DNA of 64,000 nucleotides from Myoxocephalus aenaeus (Eukaryota > Chordata > Actinopteri > Perciformes > Cottidae), in assembly GCA_038501785.1 (NCBI GenBank), contig JBAMJR010000138.1:351001-415000 (forward strand), given 5' to 3'. The notes below the pieces were generated by a model, which had not been told where the DNA came from, made no database searches, and saw only the letters and a program-made list of their open reading frames with translations. Below, piece after piece: positions 51,919-62,640 of this stretch. Each line of letters opens with the position of its first letter. Position 1 is the first letter of the stretch. A program made the translations under genes and the position numbers.

Positions 51919-54313
51919 GGTAAAACAAAAAATAAAATCCCAAGCAAGAGCCTCTTTTACAAAACAAATATGTTCACCCTAAACCTATGGCTACAACTAT
52001 ATTTAGGAGAATATAAAGCGAGGCCTCAGAGAGTAGAAAGAGCACTATAACTCGACTAATGGTAAATGCCAAAACAAGGGCACTAACTCGAGTCCATTAG
52101 AATTGATCAAACAGTATAAAATATGTATCCATATAAAAGGGGAATGAAAAATTCAGGGACAAAAATGTAAGATATGGTTTGAAATTGGGTCTGAACTGAA
52201 TGAGTTACCACATAATCTCACCATTAGGATCAGACTTCTTGAAAGCATTTCCTGCATCAATGAAACTGGTGGCGCAGTCATGTTTGTTCTGCAGCTGCAT
52301 GTGGAGACGAGCGGCCTTGCAGAACGCACTCCCAGCAGCTAAAGACAGAGGAAAGAAGAGAAGGACAAACACTCAATGCTTTGCATTCATCTTACACTCT
52401 AAATTGATGCACATAATTCCACCTTTTTGTAATTTATTTTTACTTGTGGCACCATTACGAGTGCTGTGCTTTGCAGTTATTGTGCCAAAAATTCTACGCG
52501 TAATCCTACAGCTTCTCAAGCGTGTTGAAATTGATACGGTGGATAATATCTTTAGTAGAAAACAGCGTATCGCACCGCTCCAGTTCTTGGCCATCTTGAA
52601 CATGTTGGCCGCTCTGCAGTACATCTCACATGCTTCTTCCACTTTTTGAGGTCCTCTAGATGAAGAAAGTAAACAAAGAATGTAGTGAATATAGGGCACA
52701 TTTTTATACAGGCTGGAAGAACAACAAAAATCACTACTCTTGATCTACATATTAAAGTTATATCTAATAAATTATGCATAAATGGCACAGTAGGGTGATG
52801 AACTGCTTAACATGCAAAGTTGTTGCATTTCTCAGAGGGATGCAAGGCTCAGATTGGTGGTCTGGTTTATATAAATCCCTCTAAACAGGCACTGTAGATC
52901 ACCCTCCCTCCATGACAACAAGTGGACCCCTGGGAGCTCCATGGAGTTGTAATAATACTCTAGCCATTCAATCACGGCAAAGGGATTACATCACTCCCTG
53001 GTCAGCCACAGAATTACCAGAAAGCCTGCCAAGAGTTATCGCGTACAAGAGCTGCCAACTAGTAACATCTGGGGTCACCTAGGACAGAGCTTTGGGGAGA
53101 AAAAAAACACTGAGTCATGCAAGGCAATAGCTGCTGGCTTTTTGCGGGCCCATGTAAACAACGTCATGCTCGCTTCTCGTCTCTATGACATGGTAAAGTA
53201 TTCAAATATAAGATGGCACGCATTTATCAGTTTGAAATAACACCAAATTCATGATCTCCCGAAGGTCACTGGTAGATAATAAGTCATGAACGGGAGTCAG
53301 TTACCATTGTAACGATGGCTGGTGGAAACCAGAATCAGTCTTTTGAATGTAAGAATAAAAAAATGGTATTCTATGTTTAGGTTAATATTATTACTACCAG
53401 TTAGATAAGCAAAAACGTGTCAATAAGGGGCCTTTTTGGAGAATACTTTGCCTCTGTTGAAATCATTTTTGTTGCACATCACTCCTGCATGGTGCCAACC
53501 CATTAATATTGGCACCATGCAGGATTGATATTGGTATAGTCAATATAAACAGGCGGAAACCTTCAGCATAAATCTCATTACAGCATCTTCCACCGCAGAG
53601 ATTTCCCCTAATACTTTGACCTTTAACCTCTAAGAAACCATGGTGTGTGTGTGTGTGTGTGTGTGTGTTTGGTGTTAATGAGTGCACTGATTAAAGGAAC
53701 CATTAAGATTGAACCTTGTTATGAATACTGTTGAGTTACAAGCAATAAATTCATAGCCAGGGATTATGAGGTGAGGTCAGAGGAGAATGTCTTTTGGGGA
53801 GTTTCATTTTGAGGAAAGTTTCCATAAAAAACTGTCCTACTAGTTTGTTTACCCCAATTTTAATGCAATGTAGACAATATAACAACGCATACTGACACGT
53901 CACCTCGCAATACACCGTAAATTACGACAAGTAATTTAGCTATAACAGTCTGCCAGGAGAGAGTCGTGATCCGCTGGCTTGTTTACAACGGTACAGCTAA
54001 CTTAGCTTAACTGACACATAGGGGTTGTTTCACTGAATGTCACGTGTCGTCCCCCCTTGGTTTAATTTAACTGAACTACCACGACATCTCACTCATGTAC
54101 ACATCGATAACTAACTGTACTGAAGTGTACATAAAGGTCGGCTGCGTGCCAACATAGCTCCTGCCAGTTAACGGTTGCTAGCAGTTTGTTCTTTGGTGCA
54201 GTGCTGTCTTACCCTCCAAACATCCCTCCCAAAAAGGAGCCGGAGGACTTGACTCTTTTGTCCGCGTCGGCCATTAGCTGAATCGCTTCCTTCTCTTTCC
54301 CGCTGTTGTCCAT
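46948..54313 (-). CDS. napb: beta-soluble NSF attachment protein (beta-SNAP)
   Basis: Cytosolic adaptor that binds assembled SNARE bundles and recruits the NSF ATPase to take them apart; the beta form is mainly neuronal. Coding exons in order: 54313-54213, 52655-52576, 52338-52222, 51664-51618, 51189-51112, 50989-50934, 48858-48774, 48673-48569, 48187-48119, 48018-47968 and 47049-46948. They total 891 bases in one frame, 296 residues (human NAPB 298). It starts MDNSGKEKEA as SNAPs do. The block VGANTMDNPLLKYSAK distinguishes NAPB from NAPA, which has VGTNAMDSP there. Other family blocks are EEACEMY, AANMFKMAKNWS, GRFTIAAKHH, SANKCLLKV and ISRLDQW. The end is GDEGDLK; the penultimate Leu corresponds to the residue needed in alpha-SNAP to stimulate NSF. 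The intron after exon 8 has a GC donor (AAG|GCGAGT). The exon 1-2 join gives one extra residue (GGGPQKVEE) compared with human. Confidence 0.96.
47152..47400. repeat. dispersed repeat in napb intron 10
   Basis: It contains ATTACTTTATTTGTCCCAAG, an A-run, and CTACCTGATGGCAGCAG. Such wording recurs in many fish genes as retroelement-derived sequence. The exact family is unknown. It sits between exons 10 and 11. Confidence 0.45.
48209..48480. repeat. dispersed repeat filling napb intron 8
   Basis: It begins AAAGGCAAGGCAAGTTTATT, then GTAGAGCACATTTCAACC and AGTGCTTCACATAAAA, a wording very common in teleost introns. The intron (48,188-48,568) is only 381 bp, so this repeat makes up most of it. 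The intron's donor at the other end is the unusual GC. Confidence 0.6.
48859..50933. other. napb: napb intron 6
   Basis: This 2.1-kb intron contains a GC-richer block at about 50,100-50,580 with inverted words. TTTCCTTGCGTCT (50,275-50,287) and its exact reverse complement (50,316-50,328) surround a 28-nt loop. A second GC-richer block lies at about 49,360-49,570. These look like degraded DNA-transposon pieces. A copy of the 'TTTAACGCACTTTTC' type dispersed repeat lies near 50,830-50,895. Confidence 0.4.
51192..51233. repeat. GGA/GAC trinucleotide repeat abutting the exon 5 acceptor of napb
   Basis: On the minus strand this reads as CCT/CGT triplets directly before the acceptor AG at 51,191-51,190, so the microsatellite itself forms the polypyrimidine tract. 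Confidence 0.9.
51848..51914. repeat. (TTTA)n-(TA)n microsatellite in napb intron 3
   Basis: About five TTTA units followed by a TA array of about 48 bp. Confidence 0.96.
53483..53524. repeat. perfect 16-bp inverted repeat (hairpin)
   Basis: TCCTGCATGGTGCCAA (53,483-53,498) and its exact reverse complement (53,509-53,524) flank a 10-nt loop, CCCATTAATA. It lies in napb intron 1. It could be the tip of a palindromic MITE or an RNA hairpin. No longer pairing is visible around it. Confidence 0.85.
53643..53668. repeat. (TG)13 microsatellite
   Basis: A short pure TG array in napb intron 1. Confidence 0.95.
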
Positions 54314-54545
54314 TTCTTTGCTTTATTTGAGACAAACTTATGGCGAGGCAGAAGAAAAAAGAAAATACCCGCAGAGGATTTCGCTGTGTACAGTGAGGAT
54401 TACAGTCGACGGGGTTTATTCAGCGTAGGCGTGCACCAGCTAGTGGCTTAGCCGAGTTCCGTTGCATCATGGGAGTTTGAGTACTTTCCGTCACGAACGC
54501 AGTTGGCTTCGAGGCAAAATAAACTACAACTCCCTGTGAAACACG
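54314..54545 (-). promoter_or_regulatory. napb: presumed napb promoter and 5' UTR
   Basis: It lies directly upstream of the napb start. It holds two words of the ZNF143/THAP11 (ACTACAACTCCC) class: AAACTCCCATGATGC on the minus strand (54,464-54,478) and ACTACAACTCCC on the plus strand (54,523-54,534). This motif is known from many vertebrate housekeeping promoters. The transcription start is not defined. Confidence 0.5.
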
Positions 54546-54708
54546 CAGCTATTTTTACACACAATCTCTGATGGTGATTCGCAAAAAATAAATATATATG
54601 TTTTTGTCATTACATATTATCAAATCACGTTGTATTTCCACTTTTCCTAAAGAATAAAATAAAATATCGTATTATACGAAAAAAGCAACAGTGTACGCCG
54701 TATTTCTG

Positions 54709-54724
54709 TACAACAGGGGGCGCT
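54709..54724. promoter_or_regulatory. CTCF-like site (candidate)
   Basis: ACAACAGGGGGCGCTA matches the core of the vertebrate CTCF motif (AGGGGGCGC) except for the weaker 5' flank. It lies between the napb promoter and the Rex3 insertion. GGGGGCGCT words also occur by chance in fish repeats. Confidence 0.3.
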
Positions 54725-55075
54725 AAAACATTACCAACTGACCGGGAATGCTTTTTTTTAAATAATTCTTTATTCAACAATTGCATATTTAAATTTCATG
54801 AATTGTCAATAAGAAATGGCAAAATACATTTGAACTAACATGCAACCACAGAGAATAAAAAAAGCATTAAAAGCATTAAATACAATTTAATTGTATAATT
54901 ACAAACATATCTTAGGTGCCATTACTGTTCTCATGGCCTTGTTGGAACAGCATTTAAGAGTTTTTATATACATTTCAAACTATTTGTAAAAAAAACAAAA
55001 AAAATGTTATTTCTTAAGTAGTGCTCATTATTCATTTTACGAAATAGAGTTGAGCTATATTTTTTTTAGGTCAAC
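54725..55075. other. AT-rich intergenic DNA
   Basis: No gene. It starts with AATTCTTTATTCAAC-like wording that might be the 3' tail of an antisense retroelement, but nothing diagnostic is present. The Rex3 insertion site is at its right edge. Confidence 0.4.
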
Positions 55076-57005
55076 TGCACAGTACAATACTCACGAGCGC
55101 CGCTATGTTGGAGTAGGTCATCGGTGCCTGTCGTGGCGGCAACCCGAGAACCCGGTGGTGGACACCGGGGGTGAGGGAAGCCGTCAAACTGAAGAAGGAG
55201 GCCTTTCGGGCCTGGCTGGCCCAGGGGTCTCCTGAAGCAGCTGACAGGTACCGGCAAGCCAGAAGGGCTGCAGCTGCGAAGGTCGCGGATGCTAAAACTC
55301 GGGCATGGGAGGAGTTCGGGGAGGCCATGGAGAAGGACTTTCGGTTGGCCTCAAGGAGGTTCTGGCAAACCATTCGGCGGCTCAGGAAGGGAAAGCAGGG
55401 CCTACCCCAGGCTGTTCTCAGCGTGGGGGGGGGGGGGGGGGGGGGAACTGCTGACCCGGACTGTGGACATCGTCGGGCGGTGGAAAGAGCACTTTGAGGA
55501 ACTCCTAAACCCGGCCAACATGTCCCCTGGAGAGGGGGCAGCGCCTGAAGTCCTTGGGGTGGTTGCACCCATATCCCTGGCAGAGGTCACTAAGGTAGTC
55601 AAAAAGCTCCTTGGTGGCAAGGCGCCGGGGGTGGATGAGATTCGCCCTGAGATGCTGAAGGCGCTGGACATTGTTGGGCTGTCTTGGCTAACACGCCTTT
55701 GCAGTGTCGCATGGGGGTCGGGAACAGTGCCCATGGACTGGCAGACCGGGGTGGTGGTTCCCATCGAACTATCGTGGTATCACACTGCTCAGCCTCCCGG
55801 GAAAAGCTTATGCCAGGGTGCTGGAAAGGAGGCTTCGACCGCTTGTCGAACCTCAGATTCAAAGCAAACAGTGTGGATTCCGTCCCGGCCGTGGACCAGT
55901 GGACCAGCTCTTTACCCTCGCAAGACTACTGGAGGGGTCCTGGGAGTTTGCCCAACCAGTCTACATGTGCTTTGTAGACTTGGAGAAGGCTTTCGACCGG
56001 GTCCCTTGGGGGGTTTTGTGGGGGGTGCTGCGGGAGTATGGGGTGCCGGACCCGTTGGCACGGGCCATCCAGTCTCTGTACGCCTGCAGTAGGAGCTGTG
56101 TTTGTATCCTCGGTAGTGAGTCAGACACGTTCCCGGTGGGTTTTGGTCTCCACCAGGGCTGCCCTTTATCACCGGTCCTGTTCGTGACTTTCACGGACAG
56201 GATATCTAGGCGCAGCCGGGGGGCGGAGAAGATCCGTTTCGGGAGTCTCGGGATCGCATCTCTGCTGTTCGCAGATGATGTGGTCCTGTTTGCCTCCTCG
56301 GACCGTGACCGTCCAAATCTGAGGCCATGGTGCTCTGCCGGAAACCGGTGGACTGCTCCCTCCAGGTGGGGACAAACTGCCTACCCCAAGCGAAGGAGTT
56401 CAAGTATCTCGGGGTCTTGTTCACGAGTGAGGGTAAGGCGGATCGGTGCGGCTGCAGCAGTAAAACAGGCGCTGTACCGGTCCGTCTTGGTGAAGAGGGA
56501 GCTGAGCCGGAAGGCAAAGCTCTCCATTTACTGGTCGGTCTACGTTCCAACCCTCACCTATGGTCACAAACTCTGGGTCGTGACCGAAAGAACGAGGTCT
56601 CGGATACAAGCGGACGAAATGAGCTTCCTCCGTAGGGTGGCCTTAGAGATAGGGTAAGAAGCTCGGACATCAGGAGGGAGCTTGGAGTCGAGTCGCTGCT
56701 CCTTCGTGTCGAAAGGAGTCAGCTGAGGTGGTTCGGGCATCTAGTCAGGATGCCTCCTGGACGCCTCCCATTAGAGGTTTTCCAGGCACGTCCAACTGGT
56801 AGGAGACCCCGGGGAAGACCAAGGACATTCTGGAGGGATTATATCTCCCGGCTGGCCTTGGAACGCCTCGGGGTCCCCCAGGATGAGCTGGAAAGTGTTG
56901 CGGATATGAGGGAAGCCTGAGTCGGTCTGCTGAACCTGCTGCCACCGCGACCCGACCCCGGATAAGCGGCCGAAAATGGATGGATGGATGGATGCACAGT
57001 ACAAT
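55076..57005 (+). mobile_element. Rex3 retrotransposon (RTE clade), 5'-truncated, with target duplication
   Basis: The 13-bp sequence TGCACAGTACAAT occurs at 55,076-55,088 and 56,993-57,005 and brackets the element. The element ends in GGATGGATGG repeats, the GATG tail known for Rex3. Sequence at 55,738-55,757 and about 56,154-56,174 matches the conserved sites used for the published Rex3 PCR primers, as I remember them. Translation shows reverse-transcriptase blocks: a DLEKAFDRVPWGV catalytic segment, HQGCPLSPVL, and the LLFADDVVLF active site. The frame shifts several times (about 55,427-55,445 at a G-run, about 55,770 and about 56,320), so the protein is dead. The 5' end, including the endonuclease, is missing. 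Compared with remembered family order, a piece before SEAMVLCRK is deleted. Confidence 0.92.
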
Positions 57006-57887
57006 TCACGTCATATTGTCGTTAAATAAAATCAGTTTAAGCTGCATGAATGGTCTTAAGCCGCTGCTTTTAGTAGTTGTTTTCATAGTAGACATTTAGC
57101 TAGACTTGTAGAACAGGTGTGGCTTTTAAGATTAATGATTGATGAAACCCCCCCTCGACATGCACTGAAATTAAAATGTGCTCACATGAATGTAGCATTG
57201 ATTTTTTTTTTTATGTTCTGAGTCAGCATGCACATTAAGGCCCACGCCCTGACAACGACACACCTCAGTGGAGCCCTAATGTTTGTTTTCCTAATGTGTA
57301 GAAACCTCTAGCCTTTAACAAGAGCTCCACATGTACATTTAAAACTCTGGTCTAGTATGAAGCTCAGGGTCAGTTGTTGCCGCCATCTTTAATTGTTCAT
57401 TCCTATCTTCTGCACCTGCTGAATGATGAGCTGTTATTCACAGTGCAGCCTTTGTACGGCCCACAGCTGATGCAAGTGAAAAGGTTGAGCAGTTATAAAT
57501 CAGGTTCAGGTTTCGTACTGAGAAACCGTGTGACGTCGGACTTCTGCTGAATGTGCGTGTGTTATCTAATTTAGACTGCAGGGCCAGCAGCACAACCTGT
57601 TCCATTGTTCATACAGACAGAAACATTATGTCTAACCTTTTGAAGGCTTAGTTTTGTGAATAATTCAGATGTATTATAATCCATGCCAGCACTAGTTGAA
57701 CGCTTCAACTCAGTGTGTCCTGATAAAGGTGATGCGGTAGTACAACTGTGGAGCTTTAAGTAAAAACATTTAAAACAATCACTCTATATTACTTAAGCAA
57801 GCCAGAGGAGTCTGCAGCCAAACAAAATGTACTAACCGGATGCAAAAGAAAAGTCAAAAGGCGTAATTAACAAATATAGGTTTCAAT
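57006..57887. other. intergenic DNA between Rex3 and gpcpd1
   Basis: No gene or named repeat recognised. The unique sequence lacks long frames. Confidence 0.5.
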
Positions 57888-59075
57888 TTTATTTACATTA
57901 CCTTTTCAACTTTTGTCCTGAAGTGGTAGTTAATATATACTAGATTCATACAGATACAGAGGCCATGCACAACTCAATCATTACAGTTTGTAGTTAAGAG
58001 ATTGTGTGGTGAAACAGATATACAGATAGTTTACAACACATGGATTTGTTTTTGCTCTCATCATACAACTTGCATTATACGATTACATCATATCAATATG
58101 AAAACGATCAATTATTTCAAGCGTAACTTGTGCCAAAAACATGATCTTTCATGCAGTAAAAAGCATGGGTGTCGTTAAGTTAAAGGATTCATCGGAGAGA
58201 AGGAAAGTATGTGTTCATTCTGTCCACACAGCTCAACTCAAGTCTATTCTAATATAAGATGAGTGAGGTATTGGCAGTGTTAAAACAGAAACAGACCTGA
58301 TTTTTTTTTCTTCCCCCTTTAAGGCTGTGGTATGTACTGTGTGCACACTGTCACAAATAAGACATTCTGCCTTTTTCCTCAAATCAACAAGATAGGAAGA
58401 ATAAAGGTTATCGCACATTATGCAGCATGTAAAGGAGAAGGAAGTGCTTCCAACAGTCCACTCAAAAGGAAATAAATCGTTCATGCAGGCTGAGGCGAGT
58501 GTTTCTTAATGGCACCCTGCACCCCCCCCGCCACAAAATAATTTCTGTACTGAACCTGAAATAACAACCAGTTGCTATTACTCACTCCTATTTGAGAGGA
58601 CGAGAATAACACTGAGTGTAATGGCTACATGCACAGAAAAGAAAGCATCATCATGAACTTAAACATACAATCTGTAGTTACACTTTTACACCCGTAAAAT
58701 ATCAAATGCATTCAATTTGAGCACGGTAAAAAGCTGCAACATATTAGCTAAATACATATGCAATGTGATGTAGAATTTGCCACAATTGTAAAGACCTCTT
58801 TACACACCATTCTGAAAAAACAACAAAAAAAACATGGCTGTCTTAATGTTTTGGCAAAACATGCACGTATTTCAATATGAGCATAAATAACAAAAAACTT
58901 GAGTGACGATGCACGACTAGACATAGGCTGTAATCAAGTGGTTTTACAATTGTGATTATCGAAGAGGTAAAGAAATGATGACTCCTGTGACGATCTTCAA
59001 TCAACACGTTTTGGTTTGATGATCCATTCCTACCCACGGTCATCGAAGACCTTGTCCACGGAGGTTTGGGGTTGT
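57888..59075 (-). other. gpcpd1: presumed gpcpd1 3' untranslated region
   Basis: It follows the gpcpd1 stop at 59,076-59,078. On the minus strand an AATAAA lies at 57,893-57,888, giving a 3' UTR of about 1.2 kb. There are no splice signals or convincing frames. The poly(A) choice is inferred. Confidence 0.5.
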
Positions 59076-62000
59076 TCACGAGGAGCTGAGGCCAGAATCG
59101 GACTCAGTGCTGCCAGCGTGGCCCTTGGAGGCCACACAGGGAGCCATGGAGCAGGGGATGGAGTAGCAGGAGCAGGATGCGCTCTTACGGGTCTCATCGG
59201 TAATGACCTCCTGCAGCGTGTGTTGCTCCTCTACCTGAAAGATGTTCCCCTGCTCTCCTTGCTCCTCACAGATACTAAAAGAAGAAAGTGAGGAGACATT
59301 TGTTAGATCAGTGAATGTAGATCATGTAAACTGCTGCCTAAAGAGGTTGTCATAAAAAAAAACAACACTAAACAAAAAAGGGATAGCAGAGTTCTCCTGA
59401 TCAAATAACATAAAAAAAGATATCTTGAATTTATACAATTCTTAATTGAAATATTTATAATTACCAATTAGTACAAATATGAATCATCATATGGCACATG
59501 AAGGACAAATGTTTTTTAAGGTAATTAATTTAAACTGTGTGCTTTATGCATTACAGACAAAACTCTTCACTATCGTAAAACTAAACTCATTCTTTAACAT
59601 TAAATTCCAATCGGCTTTGAATCAATAATTTAGGGTACAACATTTTGTAAAACATGGATATGATTTTACTATTACTGACTAACAATCACAATTCCCTGAA
59701 AGTAACTTAAAGATCATATTGAATTGTAACTACAAGTCAGACTTAGTTAGAATTCAATATGATACATTTTTTACATTTGATCTGATAAAAGTGAAAGAAA
59801 AATGGTTGAATATCCTTCGGGCAAGATGCAAAACAACTCCAGTCTATTTCTAAAAAGGGCAGTATTACCATACACGCCATACTAATGTTTTGCATGCACC
59901 GATGTTGATGGAAACACAATCTGCTCCATTCATGTTGGCTTGAGGGATGATTGCACTGGTTTCCAGCAAGTTCATGCTCCCAGGTCAAATCACATGTACC
60001 ATGTATGGTAGATCCTTCCATCCCCATATGAACAATGCCATGCATTGTTCCAGTAAGCGAAATCCTCATTTCCATGGTTGTACAATACATTTAGCACAGC
60101 TATGCAGGCTTAACAGAAACGCTGGTCCCACAATGAGCTCTCTCTCTCTCTCTCTCAAGTGAGTAGGTTCCTGTTTCTGTTCAAGCTATAGCCAAATATT
60201 ACACATAGAAGTTGAACTTTTGCCATCTGTCTCGGAGGTTGACGTCAGGGTAAAATAAATAAAGTCTCCATAGTACAAGTTATCAACCCCATCTCTTAAA
60301 GTGAACGCCTTCACAGGAGGAAGCTCAATGCCAGCTTTCTGAGCCGGCCAATCAAAGAGCTGTCTGTCAAGCAGGGACTTCTGATAACGTTCAACTTGAG
60401 TCGTGAGAGAGGCCACTGAAGGCTTGGTCACAAGACAGAGCAACTACTTTCTAATCCAACAAAGAATGTCCAGTGCAATCACCCCTCCCGTGAAGAAACC
60501 AGACAGCTGTACAAGCAGATAGTCTACAAATGTAATTGGTGCAAATAAGAGAAAAATGCACTTGTGAAAAACTAGGCTGTGGCGTCTGACAACGTTGCTG
60601 AGAGGTGAATAGCCACACATCAGGCTTGCATCATAAAGACCATCTCTTACACACAGTGACTTGCGTACATCAGCTTTAGCCAATTCCATTACAACCAGCA
60701 GTTCCAAATGCAGAGGTATATCCATAATTTTGGTCCATACAGAAGCCTAATATATAACACCAACTCATGCATGAAGCAAGCCATTCACTTTCAGTGCCTC
60801 TCTTGCTTCAAAAATTAAGTCGAAGAGCATGCCAAGCATAAGATGAAAAGGCCTTTCATAACTGAAAACAATAAGCAGCTTTTAAAGAAGGGGGAGTGAC
60901 CCTAGCCTTAAAAAAAACACAAGATAAACATGGCAGTTGACCAATCAAACCACTATGTTTAGTACAATCCAGAAGGATAACAAACACTCATTGCCAAAGA
61001 AAACTCAAGTACGGTACTCTCAAAAATATCAGCCAAGAGTGAGTAAATAAACAAAAACAGCGCCAGGAACCAGAGTGACATTACGGGAATCTGAAGAACT
61101 CGAGTCAAAATATGGCACCAAGCATTCACAAATTCTGTAAGAAAGAGGCACAGTTATAACAACAACCTGGAGGTTTCAAACTGATTGAGATCGAACATGA
61201 AGTCACAGGGTTGTAAACCAAGCGTTTAAAGGCTGTGGTCTTCTTTTCCGCAGGGGTCTGAAAAACGTCTGGGCTAAAGTGCAACTGACATAAATATAGC
61301 GCAAAGGCAGAACTGAAACAGCTGCACAAACAGGTCATGCTGACCGTACAGCTTTTCTGAGACCAGAGGAAACTCGTTCCACCTGCGAGCAGACAAAGCT
61401 TTATGTAACAGCATTGGCACGTCATCACTGTGTACCAGTAACAGACAAAGCGGTCAATGAACGATCACACCTTTTCATCAACAGCTATGGCAGATGCCAA
61501 GTGACGAACGTGTCTGCCAAGGCTTGATGATATAACCTTGAACCCTGTGGCACTTTGCTGATAAGAAAGGCCCTTTATATAACAAGGAGCAGTGTTGTGA
61601 GTGCACAAATCAAATTTACAAAACTGAAAACTCCAATTAATAACGGTGGCCTCGGTGCTGAAACGGAGACACAACAGGACAGAGTGTACTGTACAGTTTG
61701 CAGCGGGGGGGGGGGGGGGGGGGTTGGATAACAAAAGATTGTCGCTTGAAACACAAAAATAAGAATGTTAAGCGAAGAGAAATTAAACTGAATGTTTGAA
61801 TAGAATAAATAGTTTTACAAACAAATCACAATAATGTCACTTTTGAGATAGTGTAGGTTCGACACTTTATGCTTAACATTAGCAGAAATGGTTGTATGTG
61901 TGGTCTGCGCCGCACGAGTGGAGTTCTTAAGAAGATACGTGTTGTATTTTCACCGACCTATCGTAGATGAGCCCGTCAATGCCCTGCTCTCTCAGCTTCC

Positions 62001-62118
62001 TCCTGATCTCGTGTTCGTTGTTGTCGTCTCCCCAGCTGAACACCACCAGGCCTTTCGACTGGGCATCCGCAATGTAGGACAGGTTCTTTAGCAGCTCCTC
62101 CGAGTGGCCGCTGATGCC
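59076..62118 (-). CDS. gpcpd1: glycerophosphocholine phosphodiesterase 1, last two coding exons (partial)
   Basis: GPCPD1 (GDE5) is a cytosolic enzyme that splits glycerophosphocholine into choline and glycerol-3-phosphate. Exons here: 62118-61958 (161 bases, GT donor) and 59274-59076 (199 bases, ending TGA). The first encodes the end of the GDPD barrel: GISGHSEELLKNLSYI, then GLVVFSWGDDNNE and RRKLREQGIDGLIYD. The second continues in frame with a spacer the same length as in human, then NIFQVEEQH. This matches human GPCPD1 (remembered as GLVIFCWGDDTND...GLIYD...NIFQVEQ). The C-terminal tail is Cys/Ser-rich and diverged (CSCYSIPCSMAPC), ending SGLSSS. The N-terminal starch-binding (CBM20) and most catalytic exons lie beyond 64,000 or behind the LINE insertion. 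I see no further exon in 62,119-64,000. Confidence 0.88.
59275..61957. other. gpcpd1: gpcpd1 last intron
   Basis: A 2.7-kb intron with a GT donor at 61,957-61,956 and a TTTTAG acceptor at 59,276-59,275. It contains a short TC array (60,138-60,157) and a G-run (61,705-61,723). A minus-strand frame from an ATG at 60,725 to a stop at 60,444 has a hydrophobic segment, discussed as a weak candidate. Confidence 0.6.
61705..61723. repeat. G homopolymer
   Basis: About 19 consecutive G. The length is uncertain in assembly. Confidence 0.9.
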
Positions 62119-62640
62119 CTGAAGGACACAGGTGAGGGAGTCCAGTCAGAAAAGAGTCATCTTGTTTAATTTTGTTCAGTTCATCTAAAAAAAAATAATG
62201 ACTCACTCATGTTGTTTAAAAACACTGGTTAAGTATGTATGTAACGTGCCTTCAACAAAAAAAAGAGACATTGTCAGATCACGCTGCACAAACGTCTGAA
62301 GTTTAGCATTTAATAAAACCACTTAGGATGACAGCTGACAGTGTGATGCTAGCGGACTGGTTTGTTGTGTGGACTATTTATTTGACTGACGTGAGAGCGG
62401 TGAACTAGTTCTCCAAGTCCTTTGTTCAAGGGCACTGCAGCAATGCTTGTTAAGAGAAGGTGACAAACATTCTGATGCAAGCCAAGTATCTGTTCAAAGT
62501 AAAGCTCTAGCTAGTTTTGGAATTACTGATTTTAATACATTTATATAGTGTTTTGGTAACATGCTAAATCCTGTATTCCCATTGTTGTATGTATTTTTTT
62601 TGTGAAGTTATACAAAGTCTGGAAAATTCAGTCGATAAGT
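62119..62640. other. gpcpd1 intron sequence upstream of the penultimate exon
   Basis: No exon recognised. It leads into the LINE. Confidence 0.5.

Larger units (their letters stand above)
52656..54212. other. napb: napb intron 1
   Basis: A 1.56-kb intron with a GT donor (minus strand GTAAGAC) and a CTAG acceptor. It holds the perfect hairpin at 53,483-53,524 and a short TG array at 53,643-53,668. No gene lies within it. Confidence 0.7.

Noticed and set aside
55171..56657. Several plus-strand frames as separate genes
   Set aside because: They are fragments of the frameshifted Rex3 reverse transcriptase.
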